Shown: positions 36,165-45,819, counted from the first letter of the stretch. The stretch: DNA of 64,000 nt from Christiangramia aestuarii (GCF_009735585.1 NZ_VJVW01000002.1:372001-436000), one strand, 5' to 3'. Numbers and translations are program-made. Notes: generated from the letters alone by a model not told the origin.

Positions 36165-36596
36165 TTACTCTTTTCTCGCCAAAGTATTATCCCAGGTTTC
36201 CACATAAGACATGAATTCCTCAAGCTTGGCCATGGCCTTATCCTGCCCTCCCGCAATTTTGCCCATGGACTTCATCCATTTAACATCATCTGGGGTGGTT
36301 TTCCAGTTCAAAGTTTCTATGCCGTCTTTCATATCCCAGATCACCATCATATCATAATCACCATAGGCTAAATGATATGCGGTTGGCGCGTCTATGCCGG
36401 CATCCTGGTCTGCCTTGGCAAAATAGTTTTCAATAATGTTCATCGCCGGATCCTTTTTCATGGGCTTGAACTTGATATAAGCGATACTTACCCACTCCGG
36501 GTTCTCATACTTTTCGGCTTTCATTTCCTGGGCATAACTGAAGTTTGCCGCAAAAACAAATGCTAGCATCATTAAGATTGTTTTGAATGATCTCAT
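36165..36596 (-). CDS. Small secreted hypothetical protein (143 aa)
   Basis: A 143-residue protein with a signal peptide (ILMMLAFVFAANFSYAQ, cut near residue 22). The mature part has a pattern of strand, helix, strand with YENPEWVSIAYIKFKPMKKDPAMNIIENYF, then YHLAYGDYDMMVIWDM. That suggests a ferredoxin-like dimeric alpha/beta barrel. It has no cysteines or obvious ligand residues. It is probably periplasmic. I do not recognise the family. Monocistronic, ending at the bidirectional terminator. Confidence 0.65.
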   Translation of the reverse strand: MRSFKTILMMLAFVFAANFSYAQEMKAEKYENPEWVSIAYIKFKPMKKDPAMNIIENYFAKADQDAGIDAPTAYHLAYGDYDMMVIWDMKDGIETLNWKTTPDDVKWMKSMGKIAGGQDKAMAKLEEFMSYVETWDNTLARKE

Positions 36597-36759
36597 CTTT
36601 TGTTGGTTTTAGTTAATAAATGAACCAGAACAAAAGTGGCTGCATGGAAAGATGGGGGGACGAAATAAGTTCTTTCAATTTACTAAAAATTTATAATACC
36701 TTGATATCCTATTCTTTATAAATCCCTGAAAAAACCTCTCGAATTTCTATTTTTGCAGC

Positions 36760-37305
36760 ATGGAAAAGAGAAAACTCCGCAACAGCGAACTGGATAGGAA
36801 GAGCATCAACGAATTTAAGGAAGCTGAAAAGACGCCTATTATCGTTATCCTGGATAATGTACGGAGCCTGAATAATATAGGTTCTGTTTTTCGCACTGCC
36901 GATGCTTTCCTCATTCAGAAGATCTATCTCTGCGGAATTACCGCCCAACCACCCCATAAGGATATTCAAAAGACCGCGCTGGGTGCTACGGAAACCGTGG
37001 AATGGGAATACGTGGAAGACAGCCTGCAATTGGTAGAAAAATTAAGGGCACAAGGCGTAAGGGTGTATTCTATTGAACAGGCGGAAGGCGCAAGCATGCT
37101 GAATGATTTCCAACCCGAACAGGCTAAAACCCTGGCCGTGGTATTCGGAAATGAGGTCAAAGGCGTGCAGCAAAAAGTTGTATCGGCCAGTGACGGAGTT
37201 ATTGAGATACCCCAACTGGGCAGCAAGCATTCCCTGAACATCTCGGTAAGCACCGGAGTGGTGCTTTGGGACCTTTTCTCGAAATTAAAACTGGTGAATC
37301 CTTAA
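36760..37305 (+). CDS. TrmH/SpoU family RNA 2'-O-methyltransferase
   Basis: A 181-residue SPOUT methyltransferase that uses AdoMet to methylate a ribose in tRNA or rRNA. Motif 1 is LDNVRSLNNIGSVFRTADAF with the catalytic Arg, motif 2 is VVFGNEVKGV, and motif 3 is EIPQLGSKHSLNISVSTGVVLWDL, which builds the knotted AdoMet site. It is shorter than RlmB because it lacks the N-terminal L30-like domain, so it resembles TrmL/TrmH-like stand-alone members. The target base cannot be told from the sequence. Its stop overlaps the 3' end of the convergent HPPK-dNK gene by 4 bp. Confidence 0.88.
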   Translation: MEKRKLRNSELDRKSINEFKEAEKTPIIVILDNVRSLNNIGSVFRTADAFLIQKIYLCGITAQPPHKDIQKTALGATETVEWEYVEDSLQLVEKLRAQGVRVYSIEQAEGASMLNDFQPEQAKTLAVVFGNEVKGVQQKVVSASDGVIEIPQLGSKHSLNISVSTGVVLWDLFSKLKLVNP

Positions 37306-38438
37306 CTAACCGCTTTGTCGATTTCAGAAAGCAACCACAGATAATCTTTCCTGTTCGATACAAAATCGAGCCCTGAAATATCTATCACCTGCACCTTCAT
37401 ATTGCTTTGTGATTTTATGAAATTCAGGTAACTCTTATTGATGTCTACCAGGTAATCTGGCTGAATGTTCTGCTCGTAATCTCGGCCGCGCTTCTTGATA
37501 TTTTCCAGCAAACGCTCGGTATTCTGGTATAAATAGATATAAAGCTCTGGCTTTACCAGCTCTTTATACATCAAATGAAAAAGCTTGTGGTAAAGGGAAT
37601 ATTCATCCTCATGCAGCGTGATCTTGGCGAAAATAAGGGATTTGAAAACGTCGTAATCTGAAATGACGAAATCCTTAAAAAGGTCATACTGCGCCAGGTC
37701 GTCTGAAAGCTGCTGGTACCTGTCGGCCAGAAAGGACATCTCCAGCGGGAAGGCATAGCGTTCCTTATTCTCGTAGAACTTTGGCAGAAAGGGATTATCC
37801 TTAAAACGTTCCAGGATGAGTTTGGCATTGAAGTCTTCTGAAACCATGGTCGAAAAACTGGTTTTACCGGCACCTATATTCCCTTCTACTGCAATATAAT
37901 TACAACCCGGAAAATTGAAATTGAGCTCAGGTTTCTGGAGCCTGTCTGAAGTTATCGAGATCTCTGAAGTGTCGCCGGTCTCCTTCAGCAACTCACTGAA
38001 TTTTTTACCCGATACCGGATGTTTTTCTGAAGCAGAAATATCGTTCAAAGGCCTTAGTACAAAGCTGCGAATCGGAATTCCGGGATGTGGTACCTGCAGG
38101 TTCTCGGCGTCTATCACCTCGTCTTCCATCAAAAGAATATCCAGGTCTATGGTCCTGTTCTGATAATTTCCTGAATCTGAGCGCTCTCTTCCCAGTTCGG
38201 TTTCTATTCTTAAGATCTCTTCCAGCACCTGCTGTGCATCCATCCTGGTAGAAACCGAGATGCAGGCATTCAGGAACGAATTTCCTTCAAATCCCCAGGC
38301 AGGTGTTTCATATATTTTGGAAAGATCGAGGATCCAACCAATATTTTCATGTATCTTTTCAATGGCTTGTTGCATGAAACCTAGGCGGTCACCAAGGTTG
38401 CTTCCCATTGCTAATATTACTGTTTTAGGGGATTTCAA
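37302..38438 (-). CDS. folK: HPPK-deoxynucleoside kinase fusion
   Basis: A 378-residue two-domain enzyme. Residues 1-160 are 6-hydroxymethyl-7,8-dihydropterin pyrophosphokinase of folate synthesis: AMGSNLGDR, YETPAWGFEGNSFLN, and the diagnostic RTIDLDILLMEDEVI and LQVPHPGI. Residues 175-378 are a deoxynucleoside kinase: P-loop VEGNIGAGKTS, LERFKDNPFLPKFYE, the DRYQQ/FLADRY segment with the catalytic region, and a kinase lid with ENIKKRGRDYE. It would join folate and deoxynucleotide salvage. The fusion recurs in Bacteroidota. It is divergent from the queuosine transporter at 38545. Confidence 0.9.
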   Translation of the reverse strand: MKSPKTVILAMGSNLGDRLGFMQQAIEKIHENIGWILDLSKIYETPAWGFEGNSFLNACISVSTRMDAQQVLEEILRIETELGRERSDSGNYQNRTIDLDILLMEDEVIDAENLQVPHPGIPIRSFVLRPLNDISASEKHPVSGKKFSELLKETGDTSEISITSDRLQKPELNFNFPGCNYIAVEGNIGAGKTSFSTMVSEDFNAKLILERFKDNPFLPKFYENKERYAFPLEMSFLADRYQQLSDDLAQYDLFKDFVISDYDVFKSLIFAKITLHEDEYSLYHKLFHLMYKELVKPELYIYLYQNTERLLENIKKRGRDYEQNIQPDYLVDINKSYLNFIKSQSNMKVQVIDISGLDFVSNRKDYLWLLSEIDKAVS

Positions 38439-38544
38439 AGCGAATTAAGAAAATTTTAATAGGTAGCGCCAAATAATTTCACAGCAAATTAAGCAAAACA
38501 AAAGCACATACTCTTAATTTTGATAAAAGACTTAATAACAAAAT

Positions 38545-39249
38545 TTGGCAAAACTCTACCCGAAAGATAAGCTTAAGGCACATCAAATTTACATGGTTTT
38601 AAGCGCTCTTTTTATCGCTTCCCTGGTCGTATCCAACCTCATCTTTCAAAAGTTTTTTCACTGGGATTTTTTCGGCATCTATACTTTTGAAATATCGGTG
38701 GGAATATTGCCATACCCGGTGACCTTTCTGATCACAGATATCATTAGTGAGGTTTACGGAAAAAAGAAAGCGAACCTGGTGGTGACCACAGGGATTTTCG
38801 CCTCGTTCTTTTCATTACTGATAGTGTACCTGGCAGATGCAGTGCCGGCGACCAGCTGGTCTCCCATAGACAATTCCCTTTTCGAGAAGGTATTCGGGGC
38901 CACGGCCATCGCGGTCTTTGCTTCTATGGTGGCGTATTTACTGGCCCAGTATATAGACATTCAGCTTTTTCATTTCTGGAAAAGGCTTACCAAAGGCAAG
39001 CATTTGTGGCTGCGGAATAATTTTTCCACATTTCTGTCCCAGTTCGTAGACACTTTTTCGGTGCTGTTTTTGCTCTGCAGCTTTGGAAAGATCGAATGGA
39101 ACCTGTTCGGCGGACTACTTTTAAGCGGTTTTCTGTTCAAGGTACTGGTGGCAGCCCTGGACACACCATTCCTGTATGCGGCAGTTTACGGACTTCGAAG
39201 GCTTTTCAATTTAAAACCTGCCGAGGAGCTTAGGTTCGAAACGGTTTAG
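38545..39249 (+). CDS. yhhQ: Queuosine precursor transporter (YhhQ family)
   Basis: A 234-residue inner-membrane protein with six hydrophobic helices. It shows the family signature VGILPYPVTFLITDIISEVYGKKKA, where the TDxxxExYG core is typical of YhhQ, and a later FVDTFSVLFLLCSFG. It imports queuosine precursors (preQ0 or preQ1) for tRNA modification. The start is TTG at 38545 (MAKLYPKDKLKAHQIYM); the next ATG would cut into the first helix, so TTG is likely. It reads toward the AsmA gene with 32 bp between them. Confidence 0.87.
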   Translation: MAKLYPKDKLKAHQIYMVLSALFIASLVVSNLIFQKFFHWDFFGIYTFEISVGILPYPVTFLITDIISEVYGKKKANLVVTTGIFASFFSLLIVYLADAVPATSWSPIDNSLFEKVFGATAIAVFASMVAYLLAQYIDIQLFHFWKRLTKGKHLWLRNNFSTFLSQFVDTFSVLFLLCSFGKIEWNLFGGLLLSGFLFKVLVAALDTPFLYAAVYGLRRLFNLKPAEELRFETV

Positions 39250-39281
39250 AAAAAACGATTAAAGACAAATTTTATAATAAA

Positions 39282-41984
39282 ATGAAAAAGGCTTTAAAAA
39301 TATTCGGATTTGTTCTGTTAACTATCCTTATCCTATTGTTCATTGCACCTTTTGTATTTGAATCACAGCTCAAAGACCTGGTGAAGAAAACCATGAACGA
39401 CAACCTGAACGCGCAGGTGGATTTTCAGGATATAGATCTTAGCATGTTCCGAAGTTTTCCAAAAGCGACCCTGGTCATAGAAGACCTCAGCATCATTAAC
39501 AATGCTCCTTTTAAGGGGGATACCCTCGCCCTTGGTGAGGAAGTGACCTTGGAAATGTCGGTCAGGGAACTTTTTAAAAGCAGCGAGGAGCCCAAACAGA
39601 TCGACGAATTAAAATTCAACAATACCTATCTCAATATAAAGGTAGATTCCCTGGGCCGGGCCAATTATGATATTGCGATAGAAGACAGCAGCAGCACTAA
39701 AGGCGAAAGCAAACCCTTCCTGTTAGACCTTAAACATTACGAGATCAATAATTCCCGGGTTAAATATGATGATAAAAGCACGAAAGTAGCCCTGGATATC
39801 GAAGACCTGAACCATGAAGGTACCGGAGATTTTTCTCTGAATAAATCTGAGCTCAAAACCTATTCTGAAGCATTGGTTTCCCTTGATTATGATGGCACGA
39901 ATTACCTTAACCAAAACCTGGTAAGTTTGGATGCCGTATTCCAGATGGACCTGGAAAATCTTAAGTACACCTTCCTTGAAAATGAAGCCAGGATCAATCA
40001 GTTGCCGCTAACTTTTGATGGTTATGTGCAGGTAAATGAAGATAATACCGAGATGGACCTTAGCTTTAAGACCCCATCTTCAGACTTTAAAAATTTCCTG
40101 GCGGTAATTCCTGAAACCTATGCCAAAAACATTGAAAATGTAGATACTAAGGGAGGTTTTATTGTGAACGGGAGGATCTTTGGAAAATCTGATGATACCT
40201 ATATCCCGAAAATGGATATAAAAGTAAGCTCCAACAACGCCTCATTTAAATACCCAGACCTGCCAAAAAGTGTACAGGACATCAATCTGGACCTGGTGGT
40301 ATTGAACGATACGGGACTGGTAGAAGACACTTATGTGAATATCAACAACGCGACTTTCAGAATAGACCAGGACAGGTTTACGGCTAAGGGTAAGCTGAGC
40401 AATATTACCGAGAACATGCTCGTAGATCTTGCGGTTAAGGGAAGCATTAACCTGGCCAATATCAGCAAGGCATATCCGCTGGAGCTTGAACAGGACCTCA
40501 ACGGGCTGCTAACAGCCGATGTGAAGACCAGTTTCGATATGAACTCCATCGAGAAGGAACAGTATCAGAACGTGAAAAGCAGCGGTGCGGCCTCCATAAA
40601 AGATTTCAGGTATTCTTCTCCGGAGATCCCTAACGAGGTGAAAATTGCCAATGCCGATATGAGCTTTAACCAAGGTGATGTTAGAGTTCCTAGTTTGAAG
40701 CTAACCTCCGGACAAACCGATATTTCAGCTTTCGGATCATTACAGAACTTCATGGGATTCCTGTTTACAGACCAGGCACTAAAGGGGAATTTCCAGGTTC
40801 AGTCAAATACTTTTTCTGTAAACGATTTTATGGTAGCCGAAACCGAGGAGATCACGACTAAAGATGAAAACGGGCAGGACAAAACCGTGGCAAAATCTAC
40901 CGGGAAAGAAGCGGTAAAAGTTCCTTCCTTCCTGGACATGGAACTTAGGTTTACTGCCAACACGGTACTTTACGATAACCTGGAGCTAAAGAATGCGAAA
41001 GGCCTTTTGATCATACGCGATGAGACTGCCAGGCTGCAGGATATTTCAACCAATATCTTTAACGGGACCATTGGAGCGAATGGACTGGTTTCTACCAAAA
41101 ACCCTACCCCGGTATTCGAAATGGACCTGGACCTGAATTCACTGGATATAGCTTCTTCATTCAATAGTCTGGAGCTTATGCAGAGCCTTGCTCCCCTGGC
41201 CAAAGCAATTGAAGGTAAGCTTCAATCCACCATCAATATCAAAGGAAACCTGAATGAGGATCTTACCCCACAGCTTTCAAGCGTAGCCGGCAATGCCCTG
41301 GCCGAACTTCTCACGGCAGAGATCAACCCTGAAAAAGCAGCCCTTCTGTCTAAACTTGATAGCGAACTGAAATTCATCGACTTTAATGATATAGACCTGA
41401 GTAAGCTTAAAACCAGGTTAAGTTTCGATAATGGGATGGTAAAGATCGCGCCCTTCGATTTTGATATTAAGGGAATAAATATTCAGGTGGCCGGGAGCCA
41501 TGGCTTTGATATGAGCATGAACTACAACCTTAAACTGGATGTTCCAGCTAAATATCTTGGCTCTGAAGTTGGCAGCACCCTTGGCAAATTAAGCGGGGAA
41601 AGTATCGCCAATACCATGGTGGAACTGCCTATAGGCATTACCGGTACCTTTAACCAGCCACAGGTAAAACTGAACATGGAGCAGGCGGTGAACAGCCTTA
41701 CCCAAAAGGTCGTGGAGCAGCAGAAAAGGAACCTCGAAGATAAGGCGGTAGATGCTATCAATGATATCCTGCAGGGAAAAAGGGATCCAAATAAACCATT
41801 CAACAAGAACGACAGCACGGCGGTTAAAAACTCAAAAACCGATACCACCAAAAATGAGGTGCAAACCAAAAAGGATTCCATGAACCAGGCGCAACAGAAA
41901 CAGGTCAAGGATGTAGCCAGGGACATTCTGGGCGGTATTTTGAATAGCAGCAAAAAGAAAACCGACACCACGAAAAAGAACTAG
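39282..41984 (+). CDS. AsmA family outer-membrane assembly/lipid-transport protein
   Basis: A 900-residue protein. A membrane anchor (IFGFVLLTILILLFIAPFVFES, residues 8-28) precedes an AsmA N-terminal region with LKDLVKKTMNDNLNAQVDFQDIDLSMFRSFPKATLVIEDLSI, the standard opening of this family. The rest is a long repetitive beta-structured bridge, and the last 60 residues are lysine, aspartate and threonine rich and disordered. AsmA-like proteins bridge inner and outer membranes and move lipids or aid outer-membrane protein assembly. It is possibly co-transcribed with the queuosine transporter. Confidence 0.88.
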   Translation: MKKALKIFGFVLLTILILLFIAPFVFESQLKDLVKKTMNDNLNAQVDFQDIDLSMFRSFPKATLVIEDLSIINNAPFKGDTLALGEEVTLEMSVRELFKSSEEPKQIDELKFNNTYLNIKVDSLGRANYDIAIEDSSSTKGESKPFLLDLKHYEINNSRVKYDDKSTKVALDIEDLNHEGTGDFSLNKSELKTYSEALVSLDYDGTNYLNQNLVSLDAVFQMDLENLKYTFLENEARINQLPLTFDGYVQVNEDNTEMDLSFKTPSSDFKNFLAVIPETYAKNIENVDTKGGFIVNGRIFGKSDDTYIPKMDIKVSSNNASFKYPDLPKSVQDINLDLVVLNDTGLVEDTYVNINNATFRIDQDRFTAKGKLSNITENMLVDLAVKGSINLANISKAYPLELEQDLNGLLTADVKTSFDMNSIEKEQYQNVKSSGAASIKDFRYSSPEIPNEVKIANADMSFNQGDVRVPSLKLTSGQTDISAFGSLQNFMGFLFTDQALKGNFQVQSNTFSVNDFMVAETEEITTKDENGQDKTVAKSTGKEAVKVPSFLDMELRFTANTVLYDNLELKNAKGLLIIRDETARLQDISTNIFNGTIGANGLVSTKNPTPVFEMDLDLNSLDIASSFNSLELMQSLAPLAKAIEGKLQSTINIKGNLNEDLTPQLSSVAGNALAELLTAEINPEKAALLSKLDSELKFIDFNDIDLSKLKTRLSFDNGMVKIAPFDFDIKGINIQVAGSHGFDMSMNYNLKLDVPAKYLGSEVGSTLGKLSGESIANTMVELPIGITGTFNQPQVKLNMEQAVNSLTQKVVEQQKRNLEDKAVDAINDILQGKRDPNKPFNKNDSTAVKNSKTDTTKNEVQTKKDSMNQAQQKQVKDVARDILGGILNSSKKKTDTTKKN

Positions 41985-42041
41985 ATTCGGGCTATGTTAC
42001 ACTAAATTTGGTTCAAGCAAGCAATAGATGCTAAAATAAAA

Positions 42042-42720
42042 AATGTCATCTCGACCATAGGGAGAGATCTCATTCAAGCTCAAATCATTCTATAGATTTC
42101 TCCGTCGCTTTGCTCCGTCGAAATGACAAACAAGACTGAAGACAGCGTCACCCTGAACTTGTATATTAAAAATGTCATCTCGACCAAAGGGAGAGATCCC
42201 AGTCAAGCTCGAATCATTCTATAGATTTCTCCATCGCTTTGCTCCGTCGAAATGACAAACAAGACTGAAGACAGCGTCACCCTGAACTTGTTTCAAGATC
42301 TAAATAGATGCTGAAATAAAAATTTCATCTCGACCAAAGAAAGAGATCTCAGTCAAGCTCAAATCATTCTATGGATTTCTCCTTCGCTGTGCTCCTTAGA
42401 AATGACAAACAAACTACTGAGGATAAGAGTCGTCCTGAACTTGTTTTTGTACCGTGAAAGATGCTGAACCGAGTTCAGCATGACGTAATTGGAAATAATT
42501 TCTAAACAGAAAAATTCAATATCGTTTAATTTCAGTTCCTCGTCACCCTGAACTTGTTTCAGGGTCTCAAAGGATGATTAAATAATCGATGTCATCTCGA
42601 CCAAAGGGAGAGATCTCAGTCAAGCTCGAATCATTCTAAAGATTTCTCCATCGCTTTGCTCCGTCGAAATAACAAACAAGACTGAAGACAGCGTCACCCT
42701 GAACTTGTTTAAGGGTCTCA
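42042..42720. repeat. Array of about 120-bp intergenic repeats (four copies) with REP-like hairpins
   Basis: Copies lie at 42042-42162, 42171-42291, about 42321-42444 (degenerate) and 42588-42720. Each runs from gtcatctcgacc through gagatct, caagctc, aatcattct, agatttctcc, tcgaaatgacaaac and gactgaagacag to cgtcaccctgaacttgt. Copies 1 and 2 are nearly identical over 120 bp. Separate hairpin units lie at 42461-42481 (atgctgaa/ttcagcat) and 42545-42565 (accctgaa/ttcagggt). No coding frame is seen. They resemble dispersed intergenic repeats of Bacteroidota. A worn copy lies at 10842-10872. Confidence 0.85.
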
Positions 42721-42783
42721 AAAGATATCCACACTCCTGAACCTCAGGAATGGCCAAATAAATAATCCACTTTAGGCAAGCAT

Positions 42784-43581
42784 CTAAACCAGGACCTTTA
42801 GTTCTACCACTAGACCTTCGTTACTTCTTACATTAAAAACGGTACCATCATCGAATATAAGGTACTGGCCTTTGATCCCCTTTAGAATACCCTCATAATA
42901 AGGGTTTTTGATAAGGTTAAGCGATTTGACCTTTTCAGGAAATTTCCTCACCGGGAACTTGATCTCGGTTTCCTTGTTGCTGGCCAGGTAATATTCCCTG
43001 GCTTCCTCCGGAATGTATTGCTTCAGTTTTTCGCGTTCCTCCTCCAGGTTCAGGTCCAGAATATCATTGGTAAGCATCTTACGCCAGTTGGTCTTGTCTG
43101 ATACATGATCTTTAAGAGCTACTTCGGTGATGCCGGCAAGGTAACGATTAGGCACTTCTACGATCTCGATGGCTTCATGAGCACCCTGGTCTATCCACCT
43201 AGTAGGGATCTGGCTTCTCCTGGTCACTCCTACCTTAACATCACTGGAATTGGCCAGGTAAACCACGTGAGGCTGTAACTGTGCTTTCTTTTCATATTCC
43301 AGGTCTCGATCTTCTTCATCCAGGTGAGCTCTGCTTAACTCGGGTTTTATCACCCAGTCTCCGGCCTGTGGAATAGAGGTAAAACAATCGAAGCAGAAAC
43401 CCTGGCGATAGATCTTCTTTTCCAGCCCGCAATTAAGGCACTGGTAACGAAGAAAGTTCAGACTTATCTTTTTATCGATCAACTGGTTAAAATTGATAAA
43501 ATCCTTTTCCCAGATTAGGTAGTATTGTACCTCATCGACAATTTCGGTTCTCATTTTGGTTAGAACTCCCTCGTATCTCAT
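42784..43581 (-). CDS. DUF2797 domain protein
   Basis: A 265-residue cytoplasmic protein. A zinc-ribbon region is visible near residue 48 (CLNC, then CFDC 20 residues later). The middle holds VVYLANSSDVKVGVTRRSQIPTRWIDQGA, similar to a GIY-YIG-type segment and diagnostic of DUF2797. The C-terminal part is a beta-rich domain ending with VFNVRSNEGLVVELKVLV. The function is unknown; a nucleic-acid role fits the zinc ribbon and GIY-YIG-like core. It is divergent from the GH3 gene. Confidence 0.85.
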   Translation of the reverse strand: MRYEGVLTKMRTEIVDEVQYYLIWEKDFINFNQLIDKKISLNFLRYQCLNCGLEKKIYRQGFCFDCFTSIPQAGDWVIKPELSRAHLDEEDRDLEYEKKAQLQPHVVYLANSSDVKVGVTRRSQIPTRWIDQGAHEAIEIVEVPNRYLAGITEVALKDHVSDKTNWRKMLTNDILDLNLEEEREKLKQYIPEEAREYYLASNKETEIKFPVRKFPEKVKSLNLIKNPYYEGILKGIKGQYLIFDDGTVFNVRSNEGLVVELKVLV

Positions 43582-43660
43582 TTAAATTTTTATTTTAAGT
43601 CTGAATGAAATTTTTGCAGGCTTCAAAGTTTCGATTATTTTTAACCAAATAACCGATGGC

Positions 43661-43675
43661 CCTTATTTAATAAGG
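43661..43675. promoter_or_regulatory. Palindrome upstream of the GH3 gene
   Basis: The 15-bp palindrome CCTTATT-t-AATAAGG lies 20 bp before the GH3 start codon. It could be an operator for a dimeric repressor, as inferred from position only. Confidence 0.3.
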
Positions 43676-43694
43676 CTTAAAGATAAGAAGAATA

Positions 43695-45206
43695 ATGCCA
43701 ATTCCATTAGTCAATTCAATAGCTTCATGGTTTCTGAAAAAGAGAATCCACCAAATGGAATTGTTCATAAAATATCCGAACGAGGTTCAGAATGAATTGC
43801 TTAAAAACCTCCTATCCAAAGCTAAGAACACCGAATTTGGTAAGAAATATCATTTTTCTGAGATCACCTCTTATGAGACCTTCAGGGAAAGAGTGCCCAT
43901 TCAGAAATATGAGGATTACCAGGATGTTATAGAGCGTAGCCGTAAGGGAGAATCGAATATCTTCTGGCCCACCCCTATCAGATGGTTCGCAAAATCAAGC
44001 GGGACCACCAGTGCGAAAAGCAAATTTATCCCGGTAAGCCAGGATTCCCTGGAAGACTGCCACTATGCTGCCGGAAAGGACCTTTTATGCATCTACCTTA
44101 ATAACAACCCGCAATCGCAGTTGTTCACAGGAAAGAGCTTAAGGCTTGGTGGAAGCAAGGAATTATACCAGGAAAACGGTACTTCTTATGGAGACCTTTC
44201 CGCCATCCTGATAGACAATATGCCTTTCTGGGCCGAGTTCAGCAGTACCCCAAGCAATGAGGTCTCCCTGATGCACGACTGGGAATATAAGATGCAGGCC
44301 ATCGTAGATGAAACCATTAAGGAGAAGGTGACCAGCCTGGCCGGTGTACCCAGCTGGATGTTAGTCCTGCTGAACAATGTGCTGGAAACAACCGGGAAAG
44401 AAAATCTTTTCGAGGTCTGGCCGCAACTGGAAGTCTATTTTCATGGCGGAGTCAGTTTCGAACCTTATGCTTCACAGTACCAGAAGATCCTTCCGAAAGA
44501 AGATTTCAGATTTTACGAGATCTACAATGCTTCCGAAGGTTTCTTTGCCTGCCAGGATCACAACGACACCAAAGACCTGCTGCTCATGCTGGACTACGGA
44601 ATCTTCTACGAGTTCATTCCCATGGACCGGTACGGAACCGAAGAGGAAAAGGCGATTCCCCTAAGCGAAGTGGAGGTAGGTAAAAACTACGCGGTGGTGA
44701 TCACGACCAACGCCGGGCTTTGGAGATACAAGATAGGCGATACGGTTAGGTTCACCGATACCAATCCTTACCGCATCAAGGTTTCGGGAAGGACCAAACA
44801 TCATATCAACGTTTTTGGTGAGGAGCTGATCATAGAGAACGCTGAATCTGCCCTTAAAAAGGTATGCCTGGTCACCAATTGCGAGATCATCGATTATACG
44901 GTAGCGCCCATTTTTATGGAAGGAAAAGAAAAAGGAGCTCACGAGTGGATCGTGGAATTCAAGACCCCGCCCAGGGATTTCGACAATTTCGTAAAACAAC
45001 TGGACCTGGCCCTGCAGGAAGTGAACAGCGACTACGAGGCCAAACGTTATAATAATATGACGCTTAACATGCCTAAGATACACCAGGCCAGGAAAGACCT
45101 CTTCTACGACTGGCTGAAAAAACATAATAAGGTTGGAGGCCAGCATAAGGTACCAAGACTTTCAAATTCCCGCACCTACCTGGAAGAACTGCTGGAAATG
45201 GCATAA
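43695..45206 (+). CDS. GH3-family acyl-adenylating protein
   Basis: A 503-residue adenylate-forming enzyme of the GH3 type, first known from plants where it conjugates amino acids to auxin or jasmonate. The motifs KSSGTTSAKSKFIPVS (ATP-binding), YNASEGFFACQD (adenine contact) and VSGRTKHHINVFGEELI (hinge) are visible. In bacteria such genes occur with unknown acyl substrates. A 16-bp gap separates it from the downstream acetyltransferase gene, so they are probably one transcript. A small-molecule conjugation role is inferred. Confidence 0.88.
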   Translation: MPIPLVNSIASWFLKKRIHQMELFIKYPNEVQNELLKNLLSKAKNTEFGKKYHFSEITSYETFRERVPIQKYEDYQDVIERSRKGESNIFWPTPIRWFAKSSGTTSAKSKFIPVSQDSLEDCHYAAGKDLLCIYLNNNPQSQLFTGKSLRLGGSKELYQENGTSYGDLSAILIDNMPFWAEFSSTPSNEVSLMHDWEYKMQAIVDETIKEKVTSLAGVPSWMLVLLNNVLETTGKENLFEVWPQLEVYFHGGVSFEPYASQYQKILPKEDFRFYEIYNASEGFFACQDHNDTKDLLLMLDYGIFYEFIPMDRYGTEEEKAIPLSEVEVGKNYAVVITTNAGLWRYKIGDTVRFTDTNPYRIKVSGRTKHHINVFGEELIIENAESALKKVCLVTNCEIIDYTVAPIFMEGKEKGAHEWIVEFKTPPRDFDNFVKQLDLALQEVNSDYEAKRYNNMTLNMPKIHQARKDLFYDWLKKHNKVGGQHKVPRLSNSRTYLEELLEMA

Positions 45207-45222
45207 AACTTAATTCTTAAAT

Positions 45223-45819
45223 ATGGCTACAGAAAAAGAAAAGATGCTTGCTCAAAAGCCATATATAGCTTCAGACCCTGAACTGGCTGCCGAACGTATC
45301 CTTGCCCAGAAAACCTGTTTCCAAATAAATTCAACTTCTCCAGAACTAACTGAAGAAAGGAACCAACTGCTTAGCTCCCTTTTTGGCTCTACCAAAAACA
45401 CTTTTTATATAGAACCTCCTTTTCACTGTGATTACGGTTATAATATTTCCATAGGAGAAAACTTTTACGCCAATTATAATTGTGTTATCCTCGATTGTGC
45501 CGAAGTGATAATTGGCGATAATGTGATGCTGGCCCCAAACGTGAGCATCTTCACAGCGGGACACCCCATAGATGCCGAAAAACGCAATCAAGGCTGGGAA
45601 TATGCCATCCCTGTAAGTATTGGGAATAATGTATGGATAGGGGGAAATACGGTCATTAACCCGGGGATCAGTATTGGGGACAATACGATAATCGGCTCCG
45701 GCAGTGTGCTTACTAAAGATATTCCCGCCGGGGTGATCGCCGCAGGAAATCCATGTAAAGTGATCAGGCAGGTCTCCGATGAGGACAAGCTATACTATTT
45801 TAAGCAACGAAAATTTTAA
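45223..45819 (+). CDS. Sugar O-acetyltransferase (Maa/LacA-like, hexapeptide repeat)
   Basis: A 198-residue left-handed beta-helix acetyltransferase of the maltose/galactoside family. The N-terminal part (ERILAQKTCFQINSTSPELTEERNQLLSSLFG) is the helical cap. It continues with FHCDYGYNISIGENFYANYNCVILDCAEVIIGD and the catalytic His in SIFTAGHPIDAEKRNQG. The hexapeptide stretch IGNNVWIGGNTVINPGISIGDNTIIGSGSVLTKDIPAGVIAAGNPCKV follows. It transfers acetyl from acetyl-CoA to a sugar hydroxyl. It follows the GH3 gene by 16 bp. Confidence 0.9.
   Translation: MATEKEKMLAQKPYIASDPELAAERILAQKTCFQINSTSPELTEERNQLLSSLFGSTKNTFYIEPPFHCDYGYNISIGENFYANYNCVILDCAEVIIGDNVMLAPNVSIFTAGHPIDAEKRNQGWEYAIPVSIGNNVWIGGNTVINPGISIGDNTIIGSGSVLTKDIPAGVIAAGNPCKVIRQVSDEDKLYYFKQRKF

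Noticed and set aside
42042-42720. CRISPR array
   Set aside because: The units are about 120 bp with direct unit-to-unit similarity throughout and irregular spacing; there are no short repeats with unique spacers and no cas genes nearby.
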